A stretch of DNA of 64,000 bases from an uncultured Aeromonadales bacterium (GCA_902782145.1 CACZLZ010000016.1:1-64000); one strand, 5' to 3'. Positions 9,507-21,676 are shown, counted from the stretch's first letter. The notes: generated from the letters alone by a model not told the origin. Numbers and translations are program-made.

Positions 9507-10391
9507 TTACTCCTTGTTATCTCTCAGTGTATTTATATGAGTTTGAAGTTCTTCTTTTATTGTTTTATGAATTTTTTCTTCAGCGAGCAATGCTAAAGAA
9601 AAAACTTCAACAAGGGTTTTATTGTGTTTATAATTTATCCAACCTGTTATTGAGATAAAATAATCACTTGCCCTTTGTGTATTTGTCCACAATCCTCTTT
9701 GTAGAGCATTTGCAGTTTTACCACCATATCTAATTTCAAAAATATATTTATTATCTTCATTAAAGAACTGAATTACAGGGTGTTTCCTTCTACCATTATC
9801 TATTGATTTTGTATCGCAATTATAAATTTCATTTGTGTCTACAAAAACTATTTTATTTATTTCCTTTAATGCTTTTTCATAATCAAAAATCATAATGTTA
9901 CATTTATTATCATTTTCGTTATATATAAGAGGCATTACATTGATATTAGTAGAATTTTTTATTACATCTAAATTAAGAATTCTTGTTATAATTTCTTTTT
10001 TATCAATAATATGTGGATTATTGTTAAAAAGTTTTTTCACTTCAGTATATAATTTAGAATCTTTATCCGTGGATAATTGTAAAGGTCCGGTTCCATATGC
10101 TTTTAAACTTATAGGGATGTTTACATTTGTGAGTTCATTTATTACAAGTATATCTTCTTCATGTTCTTTTGATCTGAATAAATCTTTTCCTACATGTTTG
10201 CTTTTGAAGTCATACATAAACTGATTAATAAATTCTGAAATACCAATTTCTGCTAAATCTCCATGAGTTTTATTTCCTATTAATCTCATTGAAAATATGT
10301 TAGATAATGTAGTTGTTATTAATTCTGGTCTTTTAGATATTAGTAATTGTAATCTTTTAATAAAATCATAATAATCATTTAAATTTGACAT
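9507..10391 (-). CDS. Putative type II restriction endonuclease
   Basis: The 294-aa product lies directly upstream of and nearly touching an adenine methyltransferase gene, with the same AT-rich composition. This is the usual arrangement of a restriction partner. Visible features are a conserved-looking GDLAEIGISEFINQF segment and a VNIPISLKAYGTGPLQLSTD segment. The latter's charged residues would suit a PD-(D/E)XK-type active site, but I cannot assign catalytic residues with certainty. There is no signal peptide or membrane segment. The endonuclease call rests mainly on context. Confidence 0.7.
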   Translation of the reverse strand: MSNLNDYYDFIKRLQLLISKRPELITTTLSNIFSMRLIGNKTHGDLAEIGISEFINQFMYDFKSKHVGKDLFRSKEHEEDILVINELTNVNIPISLKAYGTGPLQLSTDKDSKLYTEVKKLFNNNPHIIDKKEIITRILNLDVIKNSTNINVMPLIYNENDNKCNIMIFDYEKALKEINKIVFVDTNEIYNCDTKSIDNGRRKHPVIQFFNEDNKYIFEIRYGGKTANALQRGLWTNTQRASDYFISITGWINYKHNKTLVEVFSLALLAEEKIHKTIKEELQTHINTLRDNKE

Positions 10392-10425
10392 TTTGTTAAT
10401 CTCTTTACGAGGATAAATTTTTAGT

Positions 10426-10431
10426 ATTATA
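10426..10431 (-). promoter_or_regulatory. Candidate -10 element of the restriction-modification operon
   Basis: A perfect TATAAT reads leftward 35 bp upstream of the endonuclease ATG, in very AT-rich DNA. The -35 region is poor (TATGTA-like at 17 bp spacing). The remaining gap to 10678 holds no recognised gene. Confidence 0.4.
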
Positions 10432-10678
10432 GTTATTATTGTGGCTCATACATAAGTTTTGCATAGTTATTCTGTATCATAAAAAGCTTCACACTTCAAC
10501 AAAAACTTCGCTGTTTTAGTACCAAGCACATCAAAACTTCTGGATTGACAACATTCACCTGTCTTGAACGGCCCCCTTTTCCAGATCCTTCGACCCTATC
10601 TGATCTCTTATTCACTAATGCACTCAGTTCATAACATGGATCAGGCGGGTTACTGGATTCCTCAACACGAAACCAACC

Positions 10679-10721
10679 AAAAAAAAACGGCGGCTCCGGA
10701 AGCATCCCGGAAAACCGCCGT
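10679..10721 (-). terminator. Rho-independent terminator after purF
   Basis: On the minus strand an ACGGCGG/CCGCCGT stem encloses a roughly 20-base loop with a further internal CCGG pairing. It is followed by nine T residues. It lies 90 bp downstream of the purF stop and would end the serS-cvpA-purF transcript. Confidence 0.8.
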
Positions 10722-10811
10722 CAAACCCCGGCGGGATCTGCCCCCCAGGTGAAGTCAGCACCGGTCACGGGCAGCAGGATAAACACCGCCCGGCGGCCGG
10801 ATGAGACCGGA

Positions 10812-12332
10812 TCAGTTGTCCTCGTTGTAGAGCTCCAGATCCGTGAGACCCTCGTTCCAGGCCTTCACGGCCTTGGCATCATCTGATCGCTGGCGGTCCA
10901 GATACTCCAGATAAGCCTGATCAATATCCCCGGTGACATATTCCCCAGTGAACACCGAAGTCTCAAACTCCTCCAGGGCGGGATTCTCCGTGCGCACCGC
11001 CTTCTCCAGATCGGCCAGATCCTGGTAAATGAGCCCGTCGGCCCCGATAAGATGGCAGATCTCATCATTGGTGCGACCGTAGGCGATAAGCTCATTGCTG
11101 GTGGGCATGTCGATGCCATAGACATTGGGATAGCGGATCTCCGGCGCAGCGGAGGCGAAGTACACCTTCTCCGCCCCGGCCTCCCGGGCCAGATCGATGA
11201 TCTGCCCGCTGGTGGTGCCCCGAACGATGGAGTCATCCACCAGCAGAACCTTCTTGCCCCTGAACTCAGACTTGATGGCGTTGAGCTTGCTGCGCACAGA
11301 CTTCTTCCGCTGCTTCTGGCCGGGCATGATGAAGGTGCGGCCGATATAACGGTTCTTCACAAAGCCCTGGCGGTACTGGATCCCCAGGTACTTGGCGATC
11401 TCCAGGGCCACATCGCAGGAGGTCTCAGGAATGGGGATGATCACGTCGATGTCCAGATCCGGCCACTGGCGCTTGATCTTCTCCCCCAGGAGCCGGCCCA
11501 TGTTCACCCGGGAGGCGTAGACCGACACGTCGTTCAGGAAGGAGTCCGGCCGGGCAAAATAGACATACTCAAAGATGCAGGGACGCAGGCGCACGTTCTC
11601 ACAGCACCTGCGGGAATGGAAGGTCCCGTCCTCGGTGATGTAGATGGCCTCACCCGGCTCCACATCCCGCTCCAGGGTGAACCCCAGAATATCCAGGGCC
11701 ACGCTCTCCGAGGCCACCATGTACTCCCGGGTGCCGTCCTTCAGCTGCCGGGAGCCGAACACCAGGGGGCGGATCCCGTTGGGATCCCGGAAGGCCACCA
11801 TGCCGCCGCCGATGATCAGGGACACCACCGCATAGGCGCCCCGGATCTTGGAGTTCACCGCCGTCACCGCAGTGAAGATATCGTCCGGTGTGGGCTGGGA
11901 GTTGCCGCACTTCTCCAGTTCATAGGCGAAGACATTCAGCAGGAGCTCCGAGTCGGAGCTGGTGTTGATATGGCGCCTTGCCACCCGGGCCAGCTTCTCC
12001 CTGAGTTCCCGGGCATTGGTCAGGTTGCCGTTGTGGGCCAGAGCCATGCCGAAGGGGGAGTTCACATAAAAGGGCTGGGCCTCGGCGGCGCTGGAGGATC
12101 CCGCAGTGGGATAGCGCACATGACCGATGCCGATGTTGCCCCGGAGACGGTGCATGTGCCTGGTCTCAAACACATCCTTCACCAGACCGTTGGCCTTGCG
12201 CTGCCTGAAGTTGCCGTTGTCCAGGGTCAGGATCCCCGCAGCGTCCTGCCCCCGGTGCTGCAGCACCGTCAGAGCGTCATAAAGGGACTGATTCACAGGC
12301 GTCCTGCCCACGATGCCCGCTATTCCACACAT
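10812..12332 (-). CDS. purF: Amidophosphoribosyltransferase
   Basis: PurF makes 5-phosphoribosylamine from PRPP and glutamine, the committed step of purine synthesis. The 506-aa product starts MCGIAGIVG, placing the nucleophilic Cys at position 2 with no propeptide, which fixes the start 18 codons inside the longest frame. The glutaminase domain ([22 protein letters not shown]) is followed by a phosphoribosyltransferase domain with [13 protein letters not shown] as the PRPP loop. Length matches E. coli PurF (505 aa). It follows cvpA by 62 bp as in E. coli and is closed by a strong terminator. Confidence 0.97.
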   Translation of the reverse strand: MCGIAGIVGRTPVNQSLYDALTVLQHRGQDAAGILTLDNGNFRQRKANGLVKDVFETRHMHRLRGNIGIGHVRYPTAGSSSAAEAQPFYVNSPFGMALAHNGNLTNARELREKLARVARRHINTSSDSELLLNVFAYELEKCGNSQPTPDDIFTAVTAVNSKIRGAYAVVSLIIGGGMVAFRDPNGIRPLVFGSRQLKDGTREYMVASESVALDILGFTLERDVEPGEAIYITEDGTFHSRRCCENVRLRPCIFEYVYFARPDSFLNDVSVYASRVNMGRLLGEKIKRQWPDLDIDVIIPIPETSCDVALEIAKYLGIQYRQGFVKNRYIGRTFIMPGQKQRKKSVRSKLNAIKSEFRGKKVLLVDDSIVRGTTSGQIIDLAREAGAEKVYFASAAPEIRYPNVYGIDMPTSNELIAYGRTNDEICHLIGADGLIYQDLADLEKAVRTENPALEEFETSVFTGEYVTGDIDQAYLEYLDRQRSDDAKAVKAWNEGLTDLELYNEDN

Positions 12333-12394
12333 AAAACACCTGCCGTGTATACGCCAAAAAGAAAAAAAGCCGGATCGCTCCGGCACAGGAAAAC

Positions 12395-13123
12395 CTAGCG
12401 GCTCTCCCGGAGGATCCGCTCCACGTCCTCGGGATTGATCTTGGAGGGATCAATCTCAATCTTGCCGTCCTCGCCCACGGTCACCGCCCCGGACAGGGAA
12501 CTGGCGTCAGCGCCGGATGTGCCTCCGTCAGGGGCATGGATCAGGCCGCCGCCGCCCGAGGAAAGGGCATGATCGGCTCCCTGGGTGTGATCCCCCAGGT
12601 TGCTGATGACGTCGGTGACAATCTCACCCACGTTGATCTTGTCAAAAAACCAGAAGACCACCTTGTTAAATTCGGGGATGAAGGCCGACTTCTCCCAAAA
12701 GGGCATCTTCTGCACAAAGGAGAGGAAACCGATGCTGAACAGCAGCTGGCATGCCGCCAGGCACGCACAGACGATCATGATCCCCCTGAGGGCCCCGAAG
12801 CACATGCCCAGGATCCGGTCAGTAACGCTCAGGACCCCGTCGGCCTTGCGCAGCAGGCGCACCACCTGGTAGATGATGAGAAAGCCCAGCAGCAAAGTGG
12901 TGACGAAAAGGATGAGAATGGAAGCGGGAACCCGGAAGTCCGCCTGCATGGAGGACATCAGGGAACTCTGGGACAGATCATAATAGAAGAACTTGGCCAC
13001 GGCGAAGGCCAGGAACCAGTTGATCAGGGACAGACACTCCCTGAGGAAGCCGTTGATGATGCTCAGCAGGGTGGACGCAGCCACCACTGCCACTATGACC
13101 CAGTCAACCCAAACCAATTCCAT
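12395..13123 (-). CDS. cvpA: CvpA family membrane protein
   Basis: The 242-aa product has four hydrophobic spans in the first 140 residues, starting with [20 protein letters not shown], typical of the CvpA/colicin V production family. A Gly/Ser/Asp-rich, probably disordered C-terminal tail of about 70 residues makes it longer than E. coli CvpA (162 aa). CvpA sits in the inner membrane and contributes to envelope homeostasis; its exact activity is not known. The cvpA-purF pairing is conserved in gammaproteobacteria and supports the call. It follows serS by 11 bp. Confidence 0.92.
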   Translation of the reverse strand: MELVWVDWVIVAVVAASTLLSIINGFLRECLSLINWFLAFAVAKFFYYDLSQSSLMSSMQADFRVPASILILFVTTLLLGFLIIYQVVRLLRKADGVLSVTDRILGMCFGALRGIMIVCACLAACQLLFSIGFLSFVQKMPFWEKSAFIPEFNKVVFWFFDKINVGEIVTDVISNLGDHTQGADHALSSGGGGLIHAPDGGTSGADASSLSGAVTVGEDGKIEIDPSKINPEDVERILRESR

Positions 13124-13134
13124 GGGGGACAGTC

Positions 13135-14475
<1,341 letters not shown>

Positions 14476-14613
14476 TTAGCAGAAAAAGCACAGCCGGACA
14501 CGGGGAAAACCGGAGGAAATTTTTGGGTCCCCGGCGGAGAAAGGACGGCCCCGGGAAACGGGAGGCAGAGAGGATGCGGGCTTCCGAACCGCCCGGGGAA
14601 GATCCCGGAAGCA

Positions 14614-14825
14614 TGCCGTGAGAATGCCACCGCCACGGCCGGGAAAGGTCACTGCTACCCCGCCGGGAAAGGCACTGTCACACTGCCACGAAGGTGCACG
14701 ATCAGTCGCCCCGGAAAAGCACACGGTCTCCCTGCCGGGAAAAGAAGCACAGTCACCACTGCCGGGAAAGGACACAGTCACTCCGCCCCGTGAAAGATAC
14801 GGGGGCCTGGCAGGAAAGGGGCTGC
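14614..14825. repeat. Degenerate repeats between rarA and serS
   Basis: The gene-free stretch 14431-14847 contains about seven imperfect copies of a motif close to ccgggaaaggcacagtcac, at irregular 20-40 bp intervals. No believable gene is present; the open frames across it are low complexity. It may carry a serS promoter, but none is evident. Confidence 0.55.
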
Positions 14826-14847
14826 CCCGCCCGGGAGTGGAGTGTTG

Positions 14848-16320
14848 TCAGGCACCAGAGGGTGAGGACGGGGAAGAAGAAGAGTCCGGTGGGGATCCGG
14901 CACCAGCCGCCTCATCCAGGGCCCTGAGCTCCGCCAGTTTCTGCCGGATCCTGGCCTCAGTGCCCCGATCGGTGGGCTGGTAGAAGGACACCTGCCCCAG
15001 CTCCGGGGGCAAATAAGTCTCCCCGGCGGCATAGGCCCCGGGCTCGTCATGGGGATAACGGTAGCCCTTGTGGTAGCCCAGCTCCTCCATCAGCGCCGTG
15101 GGGGCGTTGCGCAGGTGCATGGGCACCTCCAGCTCCCCGGAGGCGGCGGCGGCCTCCCGGGCGGCATGCCAGGCCAGGTACACCGCATTGCTCTTGGGGG
15201 CGGCAGCCAGGTACACCAGGGCCTGGGCAATGGCCCGCTCCCCCTCGGCCGCCCCCACCCGCTCAAAGCAGTCCCAGGCGTTCAGGGCCACCCGCATGGC
15301 GTTGGGATCTGCATTGCCCACATCCTCCGAGGCAATGGCCAGAAGACGCCGGGCCACATAGAGGGGATCCCCGCCGCCCTCCAGGATCCGGGCATACCAG
15401 TAAAGGGCGGCATCAGGACAGGATCCCCGGACGGACTTGTGCAGAGCTGAGATCAGGTTGTAATACTGCTCCCCCTTCCGGTCGTAGGCAGCCGGGCGCC
15501 GGCCCAGGACCTGGCGCACCAGATCCAAGGTGACGGCGGCGGTGCCGTCCTCCCCGGTCTCCGCCAGATCCCCCAGGGCCTCCAGGAAGTTCAGGGCCCG
15601 CCGGGCGTCCCCGCAGGAGAAATCCACCAGGCACTCCAGGGCACCCTCCTGGAACACCAGGCGCCGCTCCCGGATCCAGGGATCCTGTTCCAGGGCCCGG
15701 GTGATCACAGAGAGGATCTCCTCCCGGGTCAGGGACTTGAGCACATAGACCCGAAGCCTTGACAGCAGTGCACTGTTCAGTTCAAAGGAGGGGTTCTCGG
15801 TGGTGGCACCGATGAAGAAGATGGTGCCGTCCTCAATGAAGGGCAGGAAAGCGTCCTGCTGGGACTTGTTGAACCGGTGGACCTCATCCACAAAGAGCAC
15901 CGTGCGCTGACCGGCCAGACGGTTCTTCCGGGCCGCCTCCACCGCCTCCCGGATATCCTTGATCCCGGAGGTGACGGCGGAGATCTTCCGGACTGCGGCC
16001 CGGGCCCGGGAGGCCATCATCTCCGCCAGGGTGGTCTTCCCGGTGCCCGGAGGACCCCACAGGACCATGGACTGGCAGGCGCCGGACTCCAGTACCCGCC
16101 GCAGGGGACGCCCGGGACCCAGGATATGGCTCTGGCCCGCATACTCCTCCAATGTCCGGGGACGCATCCGGGCGGCCAGGGGGGCAAAGAGGAGGCTGTC
16201 ACCGGCGGCGCCGGCTGTGCTGTCACCCGCGCCGGAGCCTTCATCACCCGCATACTCCCGGGCCGGGGAGGGATCCGGGGCGGCGGCAGCCGGAGCCGGG
16301 GCAAAAAGTTCGTTGTCCAT
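14848..16320 (-). CDS. rarA: Replication-associated recombination protein A (MgsA/RarA)
   Basis: RarA is a clamp-loader-like AAA+ ATPase acting at stalled replication forks. The 490-aa product has the Walker A motif GPPGTGKT near residue 88, Walker [17 protein letters not shown], the sensor segment [18 protein letters not shown] and the family's C-terminal tetramerisation region ([11 protein letters not shown]). It begins with a 45-residue Ala/Pro-rich extension and ends in a Ser/Pro-rich tail, both unusual next to E. coli RarA (447 aa). The start ATG lies one base after the lolA stop, so the two are translationally coupled. Confidence 0.95.
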   Translation of the reverse strand: MDNELFAPAPAAAAPDPSPAREYAGDEGSGAGDSTAGAAGDSLLFAPLAARMRPRTLEEYAGQSHILGPGRPLRRVLESGACQSMVLWGPPGTGKTTLAEMMASRARAAVRKISAVTSGIKDIREAVEAARKNRLAGQRTVLFVDEVHRFNKSQQDAFLPFIEDGTIFFIGATTENPSFELNSALLSRLRVYVLKSLTREEILSVITRALEQDPWIRERRLVFQEGALECLVDFSCGDARRALNFLEALGDLAETGEDGTAAVTLDLVRQVLGRRPAAYDRKGEQYYNLISALHKSVRGSCPDAALYWYARILEGGGDPLYVARRLLAIASEDVGNADPNAMRVALNAWDCFERVGAAEGERAIAQALVYLAAAPKSNAVYLAWHAAREAAAASGELEVPMHLRNAPTALMEELGYHKGYRYPHDEPGAYAAGETYLPPELGQVSFYQPTDRGTEARIRQKLAELRALDEAAGAGSPPDSSSSPSSPSGA

Positions 16321-16321
16321 G

Positions 16322-16957
16322 TCAGCGCCGATCATCCACGGTGACGCCCTCGGGCATGAGGAACACAAACTCCACCGAGGGCACGGTGCGGTAAAACTTC
16401 CTGCCGGTGAGCTTGTACACCGCCCGCTGGCCGCCGGGATCCCGGGACTCCACTGTTGAGAGGCCCTCCTCGTCAAAGGCCAGGCGGTAGACGCTGCCGT
16501 CCTTCCGGTCCCGCTCCGCCACCAGGAACACATCCCGGGAGGGGGATTCAATTGTAAATTGGCTGAAATCCCGGCTCTTCCGATCCAGGACGATCCAGAA
16601 AGGGGAGGATTTCCGGAGCTCCTCCATGGAATAAACCGTCACCTGATCCAGGGACTTCTCATAGTAGTGCACGTCCCTGCCGTTGCACACCAGCTGGCTC
16701 TCCTCGGGCTTTGAGGTGTCAATGCGGAAGGAGGAGGTGTCGGAGTTCAGCTTGAACCGGCCCTCAGAGCGCTCCAGCTCCAGGCCGTCCTCGTCGTAAA
16801 CCTCCTGGACAAAGCCCGCATCCAGACCGTGGAGATCTGCCATCCGGGCGCTGAAGGCCGCCTCGGGAGACTGGGATCCGGCCAGGGCCGGGGATCCGGA
16901 GATCAGGAAGGTGCCGGCCAGCAGAGCGGCGGAAAAGAGACGGCGGAGGAATAACAT
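16322..16957 (-). CDS. lolA: Outer-membrane lipoprotein carrier protein
   Basis: LolA is the periplasmic chaperone that ferries lipoproteins from LolCDE to LolB. The 211-aa product has a signal peptide (residues 1-26, ending SPALAG). Family features include [34 protein letters not shown] and the Trp in SPFWIVLD. Gene order ftsK-lolA-rarA is the same as in E. coli. Confidence 0.92.
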   Translation of the reverse strand: MLFLRRLFSAALLAGTFLISGSPALAGSQSPEAAFSARMADLHGLDAGFVQEVYDEDGLELERSEGRFKLNSDTSSFRIDTSKPEESQLVCNGRDVHYYEKSLDQVTVYSMEELRKSSPFWIVLDRKSRDFSQFTIESPSRDVFLVAERDRKDGSVYRLAFDEEGLSTVESRDPGGQRAVYKLTGRKFYRTVPSVEFVFLMPEGVTVDDRR

Positions 16958-17097
16958 AACTCATCTCCTGCATGATCAGGCCCCGGAGTCGGATCTCCCG
17001 GCGCCGGGGCGGAAAAATAAGGAAAAGAAAAAGAGGGACGGGAGCAGGGCGGGCGCCGGATCGGCAGATCCGGGATGCACTGCTCCCTCCCGGAGCG

Positions 17098-20000
17098 TCA
17101 CTGCCCCAACTGCTCCAAGTAACTATCGTCAATCAGCACCTTGCGCTTGCCGGCCTGGTTCATGGGCTGGGAGATCAGACCCGCCTCCTCCAGCTCGTAA
17201 ATCAGTTTGGAGGCCCGAGGATAGCCGATCCCCATCCTGGTCTGGAGCACTGAAGTGGAGGCCCGCCGGGTTTCCAGGATCACCCTGACTGCCTGATCAA
17301 ACAGTTCGTCCTTGCCGGCAGCGGCAGTCCGGGCCTGGACCTCAGTCTTCTCACTGGGCAGGGCGTTCTCCTCGGTGACCTCATCGTCCAGGATGTTGTC
17401 CACATACTCCGGGGTGCCCCGGCTCTTCCAGAAGTCCACAATCCGGTCAATCTCCCCTCCGGACACATAGGCGCCGTGAATACGCATGGGCGTGTTGGAT
17501 CCTGTGGGTGAGAACAGCATGTCACCGTTGCCCAGCAGGGACTCGGCGCCGGTCTGCTCAATGATGATCCGCGACTCCAGCTGGCTGGACACGGTGAAGG
17601 ACATCCGGGAGGGAATGTTGCTCTTGATGATGCCCGTGAGCACATCCGCCCGGGGGGACTGGGTGGCAATGATCATGTGGATCCCGGCGGCCCGGGCCTT
17701 CTGGGCCAGACGGGCAATGAGCTCCTCCACCTTCTTGCCGATCTGCATCATCATGTCCGCCAGCTCATCGATGACCAGGACAATGTAAGGCAGCTTGCCC
17801 AGATAAGGGCGCTTGTCCGACAGTTGGGCTGTGGGCTCCCACAGGGGATCCGGAATGGGCTCCCGGTTGCGGATGGCCAGTAGCACCTTCTCATTGTAGC
17901 CGTCAAAGTTCTTCACATTGATCCGGGACATGAGCCGGTAGCGGCGTTCCATCTCCCCCACGCACCACCGGATGGCACTGGTGGCATCCTTCATGTCCGT
18001 CACCACCGGGGTCAGCAGGTGGGGGATCCCCTCATAGGAGGAGAACTCCAGCATTTTGGGATCAATGAGGATCATCCGCAGATCATCCGGGGTGGACTTG
18101 TAGAGCATGGACAGGATCATGCCGTTGACACCCACCGACTTGCCGGAACCGGTGGTTCCGGCCACCAGCAGATGGGGCATCTTGGCCAGGTTCATGGCCT
18201 GGGGCTTGCCCACCACATCGCACCCCAGACCGCAGGTGAGCCGATCCTTCCTGCTCCGGAAATTGTCGCTGTCCAAGAGCTCCCGGAAATACACCGTCTG
18301 GCGCTTGGGGTTGGGGATCTCCAGGCCCACATAGGAGGTTCCGGGGATCACATCCACCACCCGGACGGACTTCACCATGAGCACCCGGGCCAGATCGTTG
18401 CGGATCCCCACCAATTTGGACACCTTGGTGCCCGGGGACAGGGTAAGATGGAACTGGGTGATCACCGGGCCCACGGCTGCGCCGGACACGGTCACCGAGA
18501 TCCGGTACTCACTGAGTTTCTCCTCGATCATCCGGCTGAGGAGGTCAATCTCCTCCTGGGTCATCCGGGAGGGTTTGGGAGGTACAGGATCCAGCAGCTC
18601 CACCGAAGGGAGATCATGGGGGTTGTAGGTGCCCCGGAGGCGGAACAGCAGATCCGGGGTGATCTCCTCATGCAGGGAGGTGAAGTAGTCGTCGGTCCGG
18701 ACAGTACCGGCGGAGCCGGAGGATCCCGGGAACCCGGGCGCTGCCCCGGCGGCAGGGCCGGCGGCGGAAACCGAGGCCGAACCAGCACTGGAAGACAGGC
18801 TCCGGGAGTTGTAGTCATCGTCCAGAACCGACTTCTGGCCGGGAGGCAGGAAGTCCGGAATGTCATCCAGATCCATGGCCTCCGCCGCCAGGATGGCGTT
18901 GCCGGTGTCATCCCCGGCAAAGGAGCCGGTGTTCCGGGACACCTGCTGGCTCCCGTCATCCAGGGAGGAACGGGAAGGGAAAGTCACACTGAAGCCGCTG
19001 CCGGAGGCAGAGGCGGAAGAGGCGCCGGAAGAGTTCCCAACCCCGGCAGCGGCAAAGCCTGAGTCCCCGGAGGACAGATCAAAGTCCGGCTCCGGATCGC
19101 CAGAGGACATACCCCGGAAGGAGATCTCCGGCGGGGTGTCCGGGGCAGTGCCGGCGGCAGATGAGGACGCTCCGGGGACAGGGCCGGAGGAACTCCGGAG
19201 ATCCTGAGTCCAGAGGGCGGGATCGGCGCCGTCATTCTCCCCTGCCCTGCCGGAAGGGGCGCCACCGGCGGCGCTGTCCTCCTCCAGAGGGGCCCAGAAA
19301 TCAGAGCTGTCAAAAGAGCTGCCACCGTCCGGGGAAGAACTGTCACCGGCAAAGGCGCTGTCAGCGGCCGATCCGGCGCCGGCACTCCAGGCAACAGCAG
19401 GAGATCCCCCCGGGAGATCGGCGGTCACCACGCCATCCCGATCAGGGGATCTCCCGGTCCGCATGGCGGCGGAGGCAGTGGCAGCAGCCTCAGGCTCCGA
19501 AGATCTGGAGGAGGTGAAGCGCCCCATGTCCCCCAGGGGAATGTCCAGATCATCAGCCCAGGGATCAGGCTCTGCCCGATCTGGTTCGCCAGACTCCAGG
19601 GCCATCCCTGAGACCGGTGCGGCTGATCCCGAAGACATGATCCGGCCGGAGTCGGCAGGAGCAGCAGAAACGGCTGCGGCGGCGGCAACTGCCGGCACCG
19701 GGGAAAAGGTGCCGGCTGCCCCCGGGGCGGAGGCCGCCTCCCCGGAAGACACGGCGCCGGCCACGGCTCCCGCAGGCGCAGCACCGGTAGCCGATCCCGT
19801 GATCCCGCCTGCCATGGTGCCGCCAGGGACACCCGCCACATCACCGCCCGGGGCACCCGTCGATACGGCACCAACACCGGAGGCGGCCGGAGCGGCCGAT
19901 CCTCCCCGGCTCCCGGCGCGCTCCTTCACCTCGCTCTTCAGCAGGGGGTAGTCATCATCATCGTAGGAGGTGGAGCCGGCATAGCGGATCTCCGCATCAT

Positions 20001-20745
20001 CCCGGAGGTACACCGCAAAGCCGGTCTCCGGATCAAACACCGTGGGCTCTCCAGAGTCCTCACCGCCCTCCTCAGCCTCCGCCAGGAAGATGCGGCTTTG
20101 GCGGTTGGCCTCCAGTTGCATCTCCGCCTTGCGCCGCTCCTTCCATGCCCGGTGGTACACAGCGGCAAAGAACAGCCCGCCCACGGCGTCGCACAGGGAC
20201 AGCAGGGAGATCCCGGTGAACAGGGGCACCGAGCACACCAGAAGCGCCAGGAACAGCACTGAGGCCCCCAGTTCTCCCAGGCTGCCGATGGTCACCCCGG
20301 CCAGAATGTTGCCAGCCACGCCCCCGGACAGGAAGTCCCCGTGCTCCACATTCATGCTCACCAGGGCCAGGGTGGAGCAGATCATCATCACATAGCCCAG
20401 GATCCGGAGCCCCAGGGTGAAGAAATCCACGTCAAAAATGTTGAAGCGCCGGACAAAGAGGCAGAAGCCCACATAGATCACCGTCAGGGGGACCAGGAAA
20501 GCGCCCCAGCCCAGGAGGAAGAACAGCAGATCGGCAACCAGGGCGCCAACAGAGCCCATGAGGTTCCGGATCTGGGCCCCGGGAGCGGCAGTCTGGGACC
20601 AGCCGGGATCAGCGGGGTCATGGGACCACAGGGCCAGCAGCAGAAAGAGTGAGATAAAGAGAAGGATGATGAAGGCGGACTCAAAAATCCGTCTCGCACC
20701 GCTGAGCCTTTCCAGTTTGTTGCCGCCTTCAGCCATCAGGATCAT
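17098..20745 (-). CDS. ftsK: DNA translocase FtsK
   Basis: FtsK is a septal DNA pump that resolves chromosome dimers and coordinates segregation with division. The 1215-aa product has four N-terminal membrane spans (residues 20-190). A long low-complexity Ala/Gly/Ser/Pro linker (about 260-720) follows, then the motor with Walker A AGTTGSGKS near residue 860 and Walker B IVLVIDELADMM. It ends in the winged-helix gamma domain that reads KOPS sites (RMGIGYPRASKLIYELEEAG). The ATG at 20743-20745 follows a GGGGGTGA ribosome-binding site; an ATG three codons on is an alternative. It is followed by lolA. Confidence 0.96.
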   Translation of the reverse strand: MILMAEGGNKLERLSGARRIFESAFIILLFISLFLLLALWSHDPADPGWSQTAAPGAQIRNLMGSVGALVADLLFFLLGWGAFLVPLTVIYVGFCLFVRRFNIFDVDFFTLGLRILGYVMMICSTLALVSMNVEHGDFLSGGVAGNILAGVTIGSLGELGASVLFLALLVCSVPLFTGISLLSLCDAVGGLFFAAVYHRAWKERRKAEMQLEANRQSRIFLAEAEEGGEDSGEPTVFDPETGFAVYLRDDAEIRYAGSTSYDDDDYPLLKSEVKERAGSRGGSAAPAASGVGAVSTGAPGGDVAGVPGGTMAGGITGSATGAAPAGAVAGAVSSGEAASAPGAAGTFSPVPAVAAAAAVSAAPADSGRIMSSGSAAPVSGMALESGEPDRAEPDPWADDLDIPLGDMGRFTSSRSSEPEAAATASAAMRTGRSPDRDGVVTADLPGGSPAVAWSAGAGSAADSAFAGDSSSPDGGSSFDSSDFWAPLEEDSAAGGAPSGRAGENDGADPALWTQDLRSSSGPVPGASSSAAGTAPDTPPEISFRGMSSGDPEPDFDLSSGDSGFAAAGVGNSSGASSASASGSGFSVTFPSRSSLDDGSQQVSRNTGSFAGDDTGNAILAAEAMDLDDIPDFLPPGQKSVLDDDYNSRSLSSSAGSASVSAAGPAAGAAPGFPGSSGSAGTVRTDDYFTSLHEEITPDLLFRLRGTYNPHDLPSVELLDPVPPKPSRMTQEEIDLLSRMIEEKLSEYRISVTVSGAAVGPVITQFHLTLSPGTKVSKLVGIRNDLARVLMVKSVRVVDVIPGTSYVGLEIPNPKRQTVYFRELLDSDNFRSRKDRLTCGLGCDVVGKPQAMNLAKMPHLLVAGTTGSGKSVGVNGMILSMLYKSTPDDLRMILIDPKMLEFSSYEGIPHLLTPVVTDMKDATSAIRWCVGEMERRYRLMSRINVKNFDGYNEKVLLAIRNREPIPDPLWEPTAQLSDKRPYLGKLPYIVLVIDELADMMMQIGKKVEELIARLAQKARAAGIHMIIATQSPRADVLTGIIKSNIPSRMSFTVSSQLESRIIIEQTGAESLLGNGDMLFSPTGSNTPMRIHGAYVSGGEIDRIVDFWKSRGTPEYVDNILDDEVTEENALPSEKTEVQARTAAAGKDELFDQAVRVILETRRASTSVLQTRMGIGYPRASKLIYELEEAGLISQPMNQAGKRKVLIDDSYLEQLGQ

Positions 20746-21117
20746 CTTCACCCCCGGGAAAAACACATGCCGGGATCCCCGCCGCCCCCACGGGCAGATC
20801 CGGCGCCCAAAAGGCGGATCAGATCCCCCGGGGAATGCGGAAGGCAATCCCGTGACAGGACATGTATTTTAACAGTTACCGGGGGAAAAAGGCAGACGGG
20901 GACACAGCCTCCGGGGACGCCGGATGCGGTCACGGTGTGAAGACCCGGAGCAGGATCCGAAGACCTGCGGACAGGGCCTGGGTTCAGGCACAGAAAGCCG
21001 CCTGCGCCCGGTCAGCGGACGGGCACAGCAGGGATCAGCCGTAAGGCGGGATCTTCAGGGGATCAGGGGAAAACCATGGACGGCAGACCGGGGGAGCCCG
21101 GCTTCAGCCGGAGATGC
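20746..21117. other. Gene-free stretch between infA and ftsK
   Basis: The 372 bp are GC-rich and contain no recognisable protein or RNA gene. Just after the infA stop the minus strand has a short ccggctgaagccgg hairpin without a T-run. A promoter for ftsK presumably lies here, but no clear -10/-35 pair stands out. Confidence 0.4.
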
Positions 21118-21336
21118 TCAGCGGGCTCTGAACACAATGCGGCCCTTGCTGAGATCATAAGGGGTCAGCTGCACCGTCACCTTGTCACCGGTGAGGATGC
21201 GGATGTAGTTCTTTCTCATCTTGCCGGAAATGTGGGCCACAATCTCGTGACCGTTGTCCAGCTGGACTCTGAAGGTGGTATTGGGCAGGGTCTCAATAAT
21301 GGTTCCCTGCATTTCTATGCTGTCTTCCTTGGACAT
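21118..21336 (-). CDS. infA: Translation initiation factor IF-1
   Basis: IF-1 binds the ribosomal A site during initiation. The 72-aa product is a single S1/OB-fold domain with the family motifs [33 protein letters not shown] and [17 protein letters not shown], and exactly the E. coli length. The start is preceded by AGAGG. In E. coli infA lies next to aat; here an accessory block of about 11 kb separates them. Confidence 0.98.
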   Translation of the reverse strand: MSKEDSIEMQGTIIETLPNTTFRVQLDNGHEIVAHISGKMRKNYIRILTGDKVTVQLTPYDLSKGRIVFRAR

Positions 21337-21358
21337 ATAGCCTCTGAGTGAAAAAAAG

Positions 21359-21382
21359 TTGAGTTATCATGCCAAAACTCAA
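21359..21382. promoter_or_regulatory. Inverted repeat upstream of infA
   Basis: TTGAGTT and AACTCAA form 7-bp arms around a 10-bp spacer, 22 bp upstream of the infA ATG in an AT-rich patch. On the transcript this would make a hairpin in the leader just before the ribosome-binding site; on DNA it could be an operator. Confidence 0.4.
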
Positions 21383-21676
21383 TTCCAAAGTAAAGTTTTT
21401 TGTGCGCTGACCGACATTTCCGGAATTTGACCGCCACTAGCACCAGAAGATCGGGTGCGGAAAAGGTCCTCCCTGCATGATCCTATGTCCCGTCTTCCCT
21501 GCCCTCCCCAACCGGAGGATCCTGCCCCTGACTGACCGGCAGATCCTACGTTGTTATGGCCTGTCCTGTCCGTTCTGTCCGGCCCCGCCCGGCGTGCGCC
21601 GCACCGCTGCGATCTGTCCGGACGTTCCTGTCCTGCCCGCACCTCTGATAGCGGATGGCAGATCTGCCAGGCACCG
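21383..21676. other. Stretch between infA and the GTPase pair
   Basis: No gene is recognised. Part of this sequence resembles the segment just downstream of the second GTPase gene (about 22960-23050), so it may be part of the duplicated unit. Confidence 0.35.

Noticed and set aside
8387-10391. Assigning GATC specificity to the restriction-modification pair
   Set aside because: The chromosome is rich in GATC and nothing in the proteins shown here fixes the recognition site; it would be a guess.
10496-10705. Minus-strand 69-codon ORF between purF and the restriction gene
   Set aside because: It overlaps the purF terminator and has no recognisable feature.
20862-21044. Small plus-strand ORF between ftsK and infA
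   Set aside because: GC-rich random-looking composition, no ribosome-binding site, no similarity.
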